Source: Bathymodiolus heckerae thiotrophic gill symbiont (GTDB lineage Bacteria; Pseudomonadota; Gammaproteobacteria; PS1; Pseudothioglobaceae). From it: a stretch of DNA of 49,332 nucleotides. The stretch is taken from NCBI RefSeq assembly GCF_900128515.1, contig NZ_FQTP01000004.1, forward strand, positions 1 to 49,332, given 5' to 3'. The number at the start of each line of letters is the position of its first letter. Positions within the stretch are counted from its first letter, which is position 1. The notes below the pieces were generated by a model, which saw only the letters and a program-made list of their open reading frames with translations, searched no databases and was not told the origin of the DNA. This document shows, piece after piece, positions 1 to 8,075 of this stretch. A program made the position numbers and the translations under genes.

Positions 1-264
1 ACTTTCTTAAACCCTAAGGCATTGATTTATATTTCTGCTTTATTGCCACAATTTATCAATGTTAATAATTTTGAAATAGTGCATCTGCTTACTATTTCTT
101 TAACCATTGCCTTAGTGCAATTTATCGCATTTTCCTTGTATGCCATGCTATCTAGTAATATTCAAAGGTGGTTAAAAAATAAGAATAATCGTCAAAGGTT
201 TAATAAGTTGAGCGGCTCAACCTTTATAGGATTTGGTATCGTTCTAGGTTTGTCTGATCAATAA
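1..264 (+). CDS. LysE/RhtB-family amino-acid exporter, C-terminal part
   Basis: The reading frame is open from base 1, so this is the 3' end of a gene that begins outside the window. The visible 87 residues start TFLNPKA, matching the Asn-Pro-Lys-Ala motif typical of LysE/RhtB amino-acid efflux proteins. A hydrophobic helix (about residues 25-45), a basic stretch, and a final glycine-rich hydrophobic segment (GFGIVLGL) follow. The family exports amino acids or homoserine lactones across the inner membrane; the substrate cannot be told from this part. The TTG at 22 is an internal leucine codon, not a start. The family assignment is fairly safe, the specificity is not. Confidence 0.75.
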   Translation, partial: TFLNPKALIYISALLPQFINVNNFEIVHLLTISLTIALVQFIAFSLYAMLSSNIQRWLKNKNNRQRFNKLSGSTFIGFGIVLGLSDQ

Positions 265-298
265 GTAGATTAGCGTAAAATTCATTGAATATTAATTA

Positions 299-1684
299 AT
301 GGTAGTTGTTGTGAGTGATCTTGATTTTTCATCTTTAAATTTAGAGCCTAATCTTTTAAAAAATTTAAGTACTTTGGGTTACAACTCAATGACACCGATT
401 CAGGCGTTAAGCTTGCCGCCGATTTTGTCTGGCAAGGATGTTATTGGTCAAGGTAAAACCGGCTCAGGAAAAACAGCTGCATTTGGCCTGGGGTTGCTTA
501 ATAAGCTAGATGTTAAAGCTTTTCGCGTTCAATCAATTATTTTGTGTCCAACTCGTGAATTGGCGGATCAAGTAGCAAACGAGATCCGTAAATTAGCCAG
601 AGCTGTGCATAATATTAAAGTATTAACTTTATGTGGTGGCGCACCATTTGGTCCGCAAATTGGCTCTTTAGAGTATGGTGCACATATTGTGGTTGGCACG
701 CCTGGACGTATCGAAGAGCATTTGCGCAAGAAAACCTTAAAACTTGATCATATTGATACACTGGTATTAGATGAGGCAGATCGTATGCTGGATATGGGCT
801 TTCAAGATGCGATTGATGATATTATTGAGAAAATTCCCAGCAATCGACAAACCTTATTGTTTAGCGCTACCTTTCCACAAGAAATTGAAGACATCGCTGA
901 GCGTGTGATGAAAAACCCAACTGTGGTGAATGCGCCTTCAACACATGAAGAATCTACCATTAAGCAATATTTCTACCAAGTTAATTCTGATGATGAGCGT
1001 ATGAATGCGTTACGCTTATTACTGGCTAAGCACAAGCCTGATTCTGCGCTGGTTTTTTGTAACACCAAGCGTGATACTCAAGATGTGGCCGATGAGTTAA
1101 TTTACTATGGTTTTTACGCCTTGGCGATTCATGGTGATCTTGATCAGCGTGAGCGAGATCAAGCGTTGATTCGTTTTTCTAATAAGAGTATTTCAGTTTT
1201 GGTAGCAACCGATGTTGCTGCTAGGGGTTTGGATATTGATGCATTGGATCTAGTGGTAAATTTTAATATTGCTCATGATCCTGAAGTGCATGTGCATCGT
1301 ATTGGCCGTACTGGACGAGCAGGGCGTAGCGGTATTGCCGCCTCTTTTTATAGCGATAAAGAAACTAGAAAGCTTGACGATTTAGAGATTGAAATTAGCA
1401 CGGATGAATTACCAGGCGACACTCTGTTGGATAAACCAATTAAAAAACCAACCATGACCACTTTGAAAATTGATGGCGGTAAAAGACATAAGCTTCGTCC
1501 TGGTGATATTGTTGGCGGACTGACTGGAAAAGATGGCATACCTGGTGACAAAATTGGAAAAATTACAGTTTCTAGTAATTGGTCTTATGTGGCGGTAGAG
1601 TCAAGCTTGGTTAAGGTTGCACTAAAGAAAATTCAAAACGATAAGCTTAAAGGCAAAAATTTTAGAGTGAGGATTTTGTCTTAA
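299..1684 (+). CDS. dbpA: ATP-dependent RNA helicase DbpA
   Basis: A 461-residue DEAD-box RNA helicase acting in assembly of the large ribosomal subunit. Motifs in order: Q motif TPIQ (32-35), Walker A GKTGSGKT (52-59), PTRELA (84-89), VGTPGR (132-137), DEAD (158-161), SAT (189-191), and the helicase C motif HRIGRTGRAG. The C-terminal ~70 residues (LKIDGGKRHKLRPGDIVGG onward) match the DbpA RNA-binding domain that recognises hairpin 92 of 23S rRNA, which separates it from other DEAD-box paralogues. No convincing Shine-Dalgarno sequence precedes the ATG at 299; a GTG at 311 is an alternative start. The stop overlaps the stop of the convergent mtnN by two bases. Confidence 0.93.
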   Translation: MVVVVSDLDFSSLNLEPNLLKNLSTLGYNSMTPIQALSLPPILSGKDVIGQGKTGSGKTAAFGLGLLNKLDVKAFRVQSIILCPTRELADQVANEIRKLARAVHNIKVLTLCGGAPFGPQIGSLEYGAHIVVGTPGRIEEHLRKKTLKLDHIDTLVLDEADRMLDMGFQDAIDDIIEKIPSNRQTLLFSATFPQEIEDIAERVMKNPTVVNAPSTHEESTIKQYFYQVNSDDERMNALRLLLAKHKPDSALVFCNTKRDTQDVADELIYYGFYALAIHGDLDQRERDQALIRFSNKSISVLVATDVAARGLDIDALDLVVNFNIAHDPEVHVHRIGRTGRAGRSGIAASFYSDKETRKLDDLEIEISTDELPGDTLLDKPIKKPTMTTLKIDGGKRHKLRPGDIVGGLTGKDGIPGDKIGKITVSSNWSYVAVESSLVKVALKKIQNDKLKGKNFRVRILS

Positions 1685-2287
1685 TTTACAATTGTTTTTA
1701 GCAATAAGATAGTTTGATCCATAGCTGCATTTAAATTTTTAAACAATTCAGCTTCGCTACTATGATTAGCATCATCAGAAATACCCTTGATTAAGCTAAC
1801 AGGTATGTCGTATCTGTTAGCCACATAAGCAACAGAAAAACCTTCCATATCAACCATATCAGCATTATTATTGATCATTGAAGTGTTGGTGATGAAATTG
1901 ATCGCCCGTCGTTAAAACCATGGATTTATTGGTATGCTCGGGTACATAGCAATCAATGCTTTGATACAGGTCTTGTTGATAATCATCAAAAGGGATAAAG
2001 GCATCATGCTGAGTGACTGAGCTAACAAAATATGCGCTTCCTGCAGGAAGTGAATTGATAGCACCTGCTAGGCCAATATTAATCAGTCGGCCAATATTGA
2101 ATTTGTCAATCAGTATTGCTACTGCAAGTGTACTGGCTACTTTTCCAATGTTGGATTCAATTAGAGTAATGTGATTTTTTTGATAAATTTTGTAATCTAA
2201 GTGGCTATCAATTTGAACCAGCCCATAAGCAGTAATGATTTTTTCAACCTCTTTGCTCATAGCGCAAACAATGCCGATTTTAGTCAT
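1681..2287 (-). pseudogene. mtnN: 5'-methylthioadenosine/S-adenosylhomocysteine nucleosidase, frameshifted
   Basis: Two overlapping minus-strand frames together make one MTA/SAH nucleosidase of about 200 residues. The upstream part (2287 to 1868) begins MTKIGIVCAMSKEVE, with the catalytic-type Glu13, and runs to LTTGDQF before a premature stop. The downstream part (to 1681) carries VDMEGFSVA, with the nucleoside-binding Met-Glu, and GISDDA, with the catalytic Asp. All catalytic residues exist but are split by one frame change near 1870-1880, in a repeat of AAT triplets. The family hydrolyses MTA and SAH to adenine plus a ribosyl sulfur product, which fits the overlapping apt upstream. It could be a true mutation or a sequencing error; the rest shows no decay. 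Confidence 0.85.
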
Positions 2288-2792
2288 AGTTTATTTGTGC
2301 ATTGATTTGTATATCAAGATTTTTTCTAGCATTTAAAAAGCCTAGTTCGATAACACATTCAAGCGCCACAACTTCGGCATGCAATGTTTTGATTAATTGG
2401 CTAACTGCTTTAACTGATCCGCCAGTTGCTAAAAGGTCATCAACAATCAATACTTTATCGTTAACTGAGATTGAATTTTCATGTAGTTCAAAGGTGTTTT
2501 GACCGTATTCTAATTGATAATTAATACTAATGCATTGGTCTGGCAGTTTACCTGGCTTGCGCACCATGACAAAAGGTACGCCTATTTTGTAAGCAACAGC
2601 AGCACCAAAAATAAAGCCTCTAGCATCTAGCCCAATAATTTTATCAACAGAGTTTGTATTGTATTTGTTGGCAATGTTGTCAATCACATGGGCGAATGCT
2701 TTTGGATTAGCTAGCAGTGGCGAAATATCTTTAAAGACAATGCCTTTTTTTGGGAAATCGACAATATCTTTAATATAAAGATTAAGGTCCAT
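2280..2792 (-). CDS. apt: Adenine phosphoribosyltransferase
   Basis: A 170-residue cytosolic enzyme that converts adenine and PRPP to AMP. The N-terminal DFPKKGIVFKDISPLL block is characteristic of Apt, as is the PRPP-binding motif VLIVDDLLATGGS (about residues 114-126). Length matches the family (about 170-180). Its 3' end overlaps the start of mtnN by 8 bases, so the two are probably translationally coupled: mtnN releases adenine from MTA/SAH and apt salvages it. It sits 2 bases downstream of an unknown gene in the purH transcription unit, which makes a purine-metabolism block. Confidence 0.93.
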   Translation of the reverse strand: MDLNLYIKDIVDFPKKGIVFKDISPLLANPKAFAHVIDNIANKYNTNSVDKIIGLDARGFIFGAAVAYKIGVPFVMVRKPGKLPDQCISINYQLEYGQNTFELHENSISVNDKVLIVDDLLATGGSVKAVSQLIKTLHAEVVALECVIELGFLNARKNLDIQINAQINYD

Positions 2793-2794
2793 AA

Positions 2795-3208
2795 TTAATT
2801 CTTTAGTGGTGTAATTTCAAGAATTTCCCAAGAATCAGAATCATAGTTAACCTTGTAGCCAACCAAAGCTTCTTCTACTTGATCTCTAAGTACTAAGGGA
2901 AGCTCCCATACACGTGTACAGCCCGGGAAGCCAAAAATATCATGATAAGTATTGTCTGAAATAGTAATGTGTTTACTTAAGCCCATTTGCGCAAAGCTAC
3001 CCATAACATCCTCAATAAAAGTAGGTGGCGCTAAAGGGTAGAATTTAATTCTTTCATACATCTGAACGGTAGCAACAGCTTCCAATAAATTTTGCCTAAC
3101 ACCTTCGACATCGTTGATGTCTTGAACTAATTCTGTAATTAGGTCATTTTCCTTGTCGACGGTAATCGAGTGGATCATTGGAAAAACTTCCATTGTTTCA
3201 ATTGACAT
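2795..3208 (-). CDS. Conserved-looking hypothetical protein
   Basis: A 137-residue acidic soluble protein that I do not recognise. It has no signal peptide or membrane segment. Visible features are a PLAPPTFIEDVMGSF stretch and a FPGCTRVWELP stretch with its only cysteine. An AGGAG Shine-Dalgarno sequence six bases before the ATG at 3208 supports the start. It lies 8 bases after purH and 2 bases before apt, so it is almost certainly cotranscribed with purine genes. That context is the only hint of a role and I assign no function. Codon use and base composition look like the neighbours. Confidence 0.75.
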   Translation of the reverse strand: MSIETMEVFPMIHSITVDKENDLITELVQDINDVEGVRQNLLEAVATVQMYERIKFYPLAPPTFIEDVMGSFAQMGLSKHITISDNTYHDIFGFPGCTRVWELPLVLRDQVEEALVGYKVNYDSDSWEILEITPLKN

Positions 3209-3216
3209 AACAGCTC

Positions 3217-4758
3217 CTAATGTTTGAAGTGACGCATACTAGTAAATACCATGGCAATACCATGTTCGTTAGCTGCTTCAATAACCTCATTGTCACGCAT
3301 AGAGCCACCCGGTTGAATGATGGCCTTAATGCCAGCTTGCGCTGCTGCATCAATGCCATCTCTAAACGGGAAGAATGCATCTGATGCCATTACTGATCCC
3401 TCTACCACAAGACCTTCATCAGCAGCTTTAATGCCAGCAATTTTGGCAGAATAAACACGCGACATTTGCCCTGCACCAACGCCAATTGTCATTTCATTTT
3501 TAACGTAAACAATGGCATTTGATTTAACGATTTTTGCAACTTTCCAAGCGAATAATAAATCTTTGATTTGCTCAGCTGTTGGTTGAATATCACTCACACA
3601 TTTAATGTCGTTCTCAGTGATAACACCTAAATCTTTATCTTGCACAAGTAAGCCGCCGGTAACGCGCCTATAGTCAAGTGAAGGTTGTGCAGTGCTTAAA
3701 TTGCCACACTCTAATATACGAACATTTTGCTTGACAGAAAGCACTTTTTTGGCATCTGTATCAACACTTGGTGCAATGATCACTTCAACAAATTGCTTAT
3801 CCATAATATCCTGAGCAGTGTCTTTATCCAATGGACGATTAAAAGCGATGATGCCGCCAAAGGCGGAAGTTGGATCAGTTTTAAAGGCGTCTAAATAGGC
3901 TCTGTGAATGTTAGATCGAACAGCAACACCACAAGGATTGGCGTGTTTAACAATCACACAAGCAGGCTCATCAAAACTGCGTACGCATTCTAGTGCAGCA
4001 TCCGCATCTGCCATGTTGTTGTATGACATTTCTTTGCCTTGAAGTTGTGAACTAGATGCCACACAAGCTTCTGAAATATTTTTCTCAACATAGAATGCTG
4101 CGTTTTGATGTGGGTTTTCACCATAACGCATTGACTGAACTTTATGAAACTGAAGGTTCATTGTGTTTGAAAATCCATCTTCATCTTTGCCTAGATAGTT
4201 AGCAATAGCGCCATCATATTGCGCTGTATGTTCAAAAGTTTTTAATGCTAATTTTGTGCGAGTTTCAAGTGTGGTGTTACCAGAGTTATTGATCTCATCA
4301 ATAACAACTTGGTAATCAGATGCATCAACCACTACGGTTACTGATGCATGGTTTTTAGCGCTAGAGCGCAACATGGCAGGGCCGCCAATATCAATATTTT
4401 CAATTGCATCTTCTAGGGTGCAATCAGGATTGGCAATGGTTGCTTGAAAAGGATAAAGATTAACCACAACTAAATCGATTGGATTGATATCATTTTGTGC
4501 CATGACATTTTCATCGAGCCCGCGACGTGCCAAAATACCGCCATGAATTTTTGGATTAAGCGTTTTAACACGACCCGCCATCATTTCAGGAAATCCGGTG
4601 TAGTCTGATACTTCAATCACTGGAATGCCTTCTTCAGCCAATAATTTTGCTGTGCCACCCGTAGAAAGAATTTCAATATTTTTACTGCTTAAAAATTGAG
4701 CAAGCTCAGTAATGCCAGTTTTATCAGAAACACTGATTAAAGCGCGTTGTATAGACAT
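3217..4758 (-). CDS. purH: Bifunctional AICAR formyltransferase/IMP cyclohydrolase
   Basis: A 513-residue enzyme catalysing the last two steps of de novo purine synthesis: formylation of AICAR with 10-formyl-THF, then cyclisation to IMP. The N-terminal IMP cyclohydrolase (MGS-like) domain begins [11 protein letters not shown] and includes STGGTAKLL and [13 protein letters not shown] (about 62-74). The transformylase domain carries RYGENPHQ (211-218) and the catalytic Lys-His pair in VKHANPCG (K271, H272). Length matches the family. It follows fis by 48 bases on the same strand, and the unknown gene and apt follow closely. Confidence 0.97.
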   Translation of the reverse strand: MSIQRALISVSDKTGITELAQFLSSKNIEILSTGGTAKLLAEEGIPVIEVSDYTGFPEMMAGRVKTLNPKIHGGILARRGLDENVMAQNDINPIDLVVVNLYPFQATIANPDCTLEDAIENIDIGGPAMLRSSAKNHASVTVVVDASDYQVVIDEINNSGNTTLETRTKLALKTFEHTAQYDGAIANYLGKDEDGFSNTMNLQFHKVQSMRYGENPHQNAAFYVEKNISEACVASSSQLQGKEMSYNNMADADAALECVRSFDEPACVIVKHANPCGVAVRSNIHRAYLDAFKTDPTSAFGGIIAFNRPLDKDTAQDIMDKQFVEVIIAPSVDTDAKKVLSVKQNVRILECGNLSTAQPSLDYRRVTGGLLVQDKDLGVITENDIKCVSDIQPTAEQIKDLLFAWKVAKIVKSNAIVYVKNEMTIGVGAGQMSRVYSAKIAGIKAADEGLVVEGSVMASDAFFPFRDGIDAAAQAGIKAIIQPGGSMRDNEVIEAANEHGIAMVFTSMRHFKH

Positions 4759-4806
4759 GTTTTCCTTTGAATTTTGGAGTTAAATTACAAAGGTTATTAT
4801 AGAGTT

Positions 4807-5037
4807 TTAGAGCTTATAGAGTTCTATTTTTTTCTTTAGCGTGCCACGATTAATGCCAAGCACTCGAGATGCCTCACTTTGATTGTTATCAACTAAGTTT
4901 AGAACAAATTTAATGACAATTGGCTCTACTTCGTTAGTGACCATTTTATGCACGCCAGACGCTTGCTCACCACCGAGTCGCTCGAAATAGCGAGCTAGTT
5001 TTGCATTGATACAAGCGGGTAAATCTGTTGAGCTCAT
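4807..5037 (-). CDS. fis: Fis-family DNA-binding protein
   Basis: A 76-residue Fis-type nucleoid protein, shorter than the 98-residue E. coli protein because the N-terminal arm is reduced. The C-terminal helix-turn-helix (about residues 52-74) reads SEASRVLGINRGTLKKK, the Fis/NtrC-type signature. Its start overlaps the dusB stop by 4 bases (ATGA), reproducing the classic dusB-fis operon. Fis bends DNA and shapes transcription of rRNA and other growth-linked genes. The lost N-terminal part includes the region that in E. coli contacts the Hin/Gin invertases, so a purely architectural or transcriptional role is likely. Confidence 0.9.
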   Translation of the reverse strand: MSSTDLPACINAKLARYFERLGGEQASGVHKMVTNEVEPIVIKFVLNLVDNNQSEASRVLGINRGTLKKKIELYKL

Positions 5038-6008
5038 AGTCGGCTTAAATAGTCCTTCAAAATGTTGAATTGTTGTTTTCGTTCAGTGATTTTATTGATG
5101 GTTTTCCAAAAATCTTGAACGTGATTTTCATCAAGGTGCGTAGCATACCAAAGAATGTGTTTCCTGGCGAGCCTCAATCCCAAAAAATCTCCATAAAAAC
5201 TGTGAATTTGTTGAATATGATGGAGAATGGTGGTTTTTTTAACTTCAAGTGGTACTGGGTCAGAAATTTTTCCTGTTTTTAGATAATGATTAATTTCGCT
5301 AAAAATCCAAGGGTTTCCTTGAGTAGCTCGTCCAATCATTACACCAGAAGCTTGAGTGTAATCCAGCACTTGTTGTGCTTTTTTAGCATTGGTAATATCA
5401 CCATTAGCGATCACGGGAATGTTCACTTGATTAACAACTGTTTTAATGGTGTTGTACTCAGCCATGCCATTGTACTTATCTTCTTTTGTACGCCCATGTA
5501 CACTGAGCATTTGAATGCCGGCTTGTTGTGCAATTTGTGCAATGGTTGGTGCATTTTTATTGTCAACACTCCAGCCTGTGCGCATTTTTAGTGTAACTGG
5601 GATATCTACTGAACTAACAACTGCTTCTAAAATATTTTTAACTAACTTTTCATCTTGCATTAATGCGGATCCTGCAGCTTTGTTGCATACTTTTTTGGCT
5701 GGACAGCCCATGTTAATATCAATAATATCAGCACCAAATTCAACTGCTTTTTGCGCAGAAATAGCCAATTCTTTTGCTTCAGATCCTGCTATTTGAATAC
5801 TTATTGGGGTTAGTTCGCCTTCAAAATTTAGTCGATATCTTGATTTATTAGTATTGAGTAGGTGTTCTTGGATAACCACCATTTCAGAGGTAGTAAGCCC
5901 AGCACCCAAAGATTTACACAATATTCTAAAGGGTTTATCGCTAGTGCCTGCCATTGGCGCTAGTAGCACTGATGAGTCTAGGTTGTAAGGTCCAATTTTA
6001 ATTGCCAC
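5034..6008 (-). CDS. dusB: tRNA-dihydrouridine synthase B
   Basis: A 324-residue FMN-dependent enzyme that reduces uridines in the tRNA D-loop to dihydrouridine. The TIM barrel starts with LLAPMAGTSDKPFR (about 15-28). The active-site motif DINMGCPAKKV (about 97-107) supplies the conserved Cys102, and VHGRTKEDKYNG and IANGDI follow as expected for Dus enzymes. Its position directly upstream of fis, with a 4-base overlap, identifies it as DusB rather than DusA or DusC. It follows def by 9 bases. Confidence 0.95.
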   Translation of the reverse strand: MAIKIGPYNLDSSVLLAPMAGTSDKPFRILCKSLGAGLTTSEMVVIQEHLLNTNKSRYRLNFEGELTPISIQIAGSEAKELAISAQKAVEFGADIIDINMGCPAKKVCNKAAGSALMQDEKLVKNILEAVVSSVDIPVTLKMRTGWSVDNKNAPTIAQIAQQAGIQMLSVHGRTKEDKYNGMAEYNTIKTVVNQVNIPVIANGDITNAKKAQQVLDYTQASGVMIGRATQGNPWIFSEINHYLKTGKISDPVPLEVKKTTILHHIQQIHSFYGDFLGLRLARKHILWYATHLDENHVQDFWKTINKITERKQQFNILKDYLSRL

Positions 6009-6017
6009 AATTTTAAT

Positions 6018-6509
6018 TTATTTTTGAGCTTTACGAGTTTTTTCGAGCAGACGTCTTTGCTTTAGTTTGGACAGGTGATCAACAAACAAAATACCATCTA
6101 AATGATCAATCTCATGTTGAATGCAAACACCCAGTATTTCTCCTGCCTCTAGCTCAAACTCTTCGCCTTTCTCATTGAGAGCTTTGATTTTAATATGATT
6201 AGCGCGAGTAACACATTCGTAATAATTTGGTACAGATAGACAACCTTCATCCCATTCTAGTTCGCCATCTTTTTCGATGATTTCTGGGTTGATCAAACAT
6301 AATGGCTGCGATTTATCTTCCGAAGTGTCAATTACAATTAAGCGAATATGATGATCTACTTGGGTTGCTGCAAGGCCAATACCAGGTGCTTCATACATAG
6401 TTTCAAACATATCTTTAACTAAGCTGCGAATGGTATCATCAACCTTCTCGATTGGAATGGCCTTGGTGCGAAGGCGTTTATCTGGATAATGTAGAATGGA
6501 TAATAACAT
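6018..6509 (-). CDS. def: Peptide deformylase
   Basis: A 163-residue metalloenzyme that removes the N-formyl group from nascent proteins. All three family motifs are present: GIGLAATQ (43-50), EGCLSVP (88-94) and QHEIDHLDG (131-139), which supply the metal-binding Cys and two His and the catalytic Glu. In many gammaproteobacteria def sits next to fmt and rsmB; here it lies between nadB (2-base gap) and dusB (9-base gap), so it rides in a different transcription unit. Confidence 0.96.
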   Translation of the reverse strand: MLLSILHYPDKRLRTKAIPIEKVDDTIRSLVKDMFETMYEAPGIGLAATQVDHHIRLIVIDTSEDKSQPLCLINPEIIEKDGELEWDEGCLSVPNYYECVTRANHIKIKALNEKGEEFELEAGEILGVCIQHEIDHLDGILFVDHLSKLKQRRLLEKTRKAQK

Positions 6510-6511
6510 AA

Positions 6512-8062
6512 CTATATTATAGTGTTTTTTGCAGTTTCAGATTGCTGTGGATGATCTTCATTAAAATGCAAGCCGCGGCTTTCTTGTCTAGAAAGGGCTG
6601 ATTTAATAATAATTTGTGCAGTTTTAACCAAATTTCTAAGCTCAATTAAATCGCTAGAAATTACATATAAGCTGTAGTATTCATCAACTTCTGTTTCAAT
6701 TTGCTCGAGCCTATGCTTGGCATAATTAAGTCGCCTATCTGAGCGAACAATACCAACAAAGTTCCACATAATTGAACGAACCTCGTCCCATAAATGAGAG
6801 ACAACCACCTTTTCTTTAGAAGCTGCAACTCGTGAAGCATCCCATGGTTCTGATTGAAAAAAAACATCATCCAGTGTTTGTTGGTTAATATCATGTGCGC
6901 ACGATTTGGCAAATACAATGCATTCTAAGAGTGAATTGCTGGCCATGCGATTTGCACCATGAACACTAGTATGCGCTACTTCACCTACGGCGTATAAATT
7001 CGTAAGATTGGTTTTTCCGGTTAGATTGGTATCAATACCACCGCAAGTATAGTGCGCTGCAGGAACGATAGGGATTGAAGTTTTGGAAATATCAATACCA
7101 AAACTTTTACACTTCGCATAAATAGTCGGAAAATGTTGCTGAATCCAATCCTTGCCTTTGAATGATATATCAAGATAAGCACAATCAAAACCGCCTGATT
7201 TCATCTCGGAATCAATCGCTCTAGCAACAACATCTCTGGGTGCTAGCTCGCCACGTTCATCATATTTGTGCATAAAGGTTTTACCATTTTGAAGGTGTAA
7301 TTTTCCACCTTCACCACGAATAGCTTCAGAAATTAAAAATGATTTTGCATGCGGATGATAAAGACAAGTGGGGTGAAATTGAGCAAATTCCATATTAACA
7401 ATACAGCAACCTGCACGGCTTGCCATGGCAATGCCATCACCTGTCGAAGTATCAGGATTTGATGTATAACGATAGACCTTTGATGCACCACCAGTTGCTA
7501 AGATAGTCTTGTGGGTGACAAAATTTTCTACTTCATGAGTTTTTTTATTGAGAATATAAGCACCAAAGCACTGGCCGTTATTAACAAGTAAATCAATGGC
7601 AATATAATCTTCAAATAGAGTGATGTTGTCACGCTGTTTGACATTATCCAATAGATTTATCTGGATAGATTGCCCAGTTTTATCAGCAACGTGTGCCACT
7701 CTCCGGTGGGTATGTCCACCTTCGGTAGTTAGATGGTAATCGTTATTGTCTTTAGTAAAGTGAACGCCAGATTCTTCTAATGAAGCAATAGCTGCAGGTG
7801 CATTTTCCACCATAAAACTTACTGCTTTTTCATCAGCCAAACCGCACGCTGTTGATAATGTATCAGTCACATGTGCTTTGAAATTGTCATGTGCATCTAA
7901 AACCGCTGATATGCCTCCTTGTGCATAAAAAGAGCTACCTTCTAATAGGTCGTCTTTAGCAATTAGTGCTACAGATAGATTGGTTGAGAGTTGCAAGGCA
8001 CTCATGAGACCAGCACTTCCTGTGCCAATAATTAAAACATCAAATTGATACTGTATAGACAT
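6512..8062 (-). CDS. nadB: L-aspartate oxidase
   Basis: A 516-residue FAD enzyme that oxidises L-aspartate to iminoaspartate, the first step of de novo NAD synthesis. The N-terminal dinucleotide-binding motif is IIGTGSAGL (about 11-19). [26 protein letters not shown] and the [14 protein letters not shown] region match NadB and set it apart from succinate dehydrogenase flavoproteins. Length is close to the 540 residues of E. coli NadB. The start at 8062 is supported by the immediate Rossmann fold ([13 protein letters not shown]). nadA and nadC are not in the window. Confidence 0.95.
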   Translation of the reverse strand: MSIQYQFDVLIIGTGSAGLMSALQLSTNLSVALIAKDDLLEGSSFYAQGGISAVLDAHDNFKAHVTDTLSTACGLADEKAVSFMVENAPAAIASLEESGVHFTKDNNDYHLTTEGGHTHRRVAHVADKTGQSIQINLLDNVKQRDNITLFEDYIAIDLLVNNGQCFGAYILNKKTHEVENFVTHKTILATGGASKVYRYTSNPDTSTGDGIAMASRAGCCIVNMEFAQFHPTCLYHPHAKSFLISEAIRGEGGKLHLQNGKTFMHKYDERGELAPRDVVARAIDSEMKSGGFDCAYLDISFKGKDWIQQHFPTIYAKCKSFGIDISKTSIPIVPAAHYTCGGIDTNLTGKTNLTNLYAVGEVAHTSVHGANRMASNSLLECIVFAKSCAHDINQQTLDDVFFQSEPWDASRVAASKEKVVVSHLWDEVRSIMWNFVGIVRSDRRLNYAKHRLEQIETEVDEYYSLYVISSDLIELRNLVKTAQIIIKSALSRQESRGLHFNEDHPQQSETAKNTII

Positions 8063-8075
8063 GGTTTTGCGTAGA

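Noticed and set aside
1868-1900. Programmed ribosomal frameshift in mtnN
   Set aside because: No heptameric slippery sequence with a downstream structure is evident, and the family is not known for recoding.
5070-5796. Several plus-strand frames opposite dusB
   Set aside because: They are shadows of a strongly conserved enzyme gene and have no family features.
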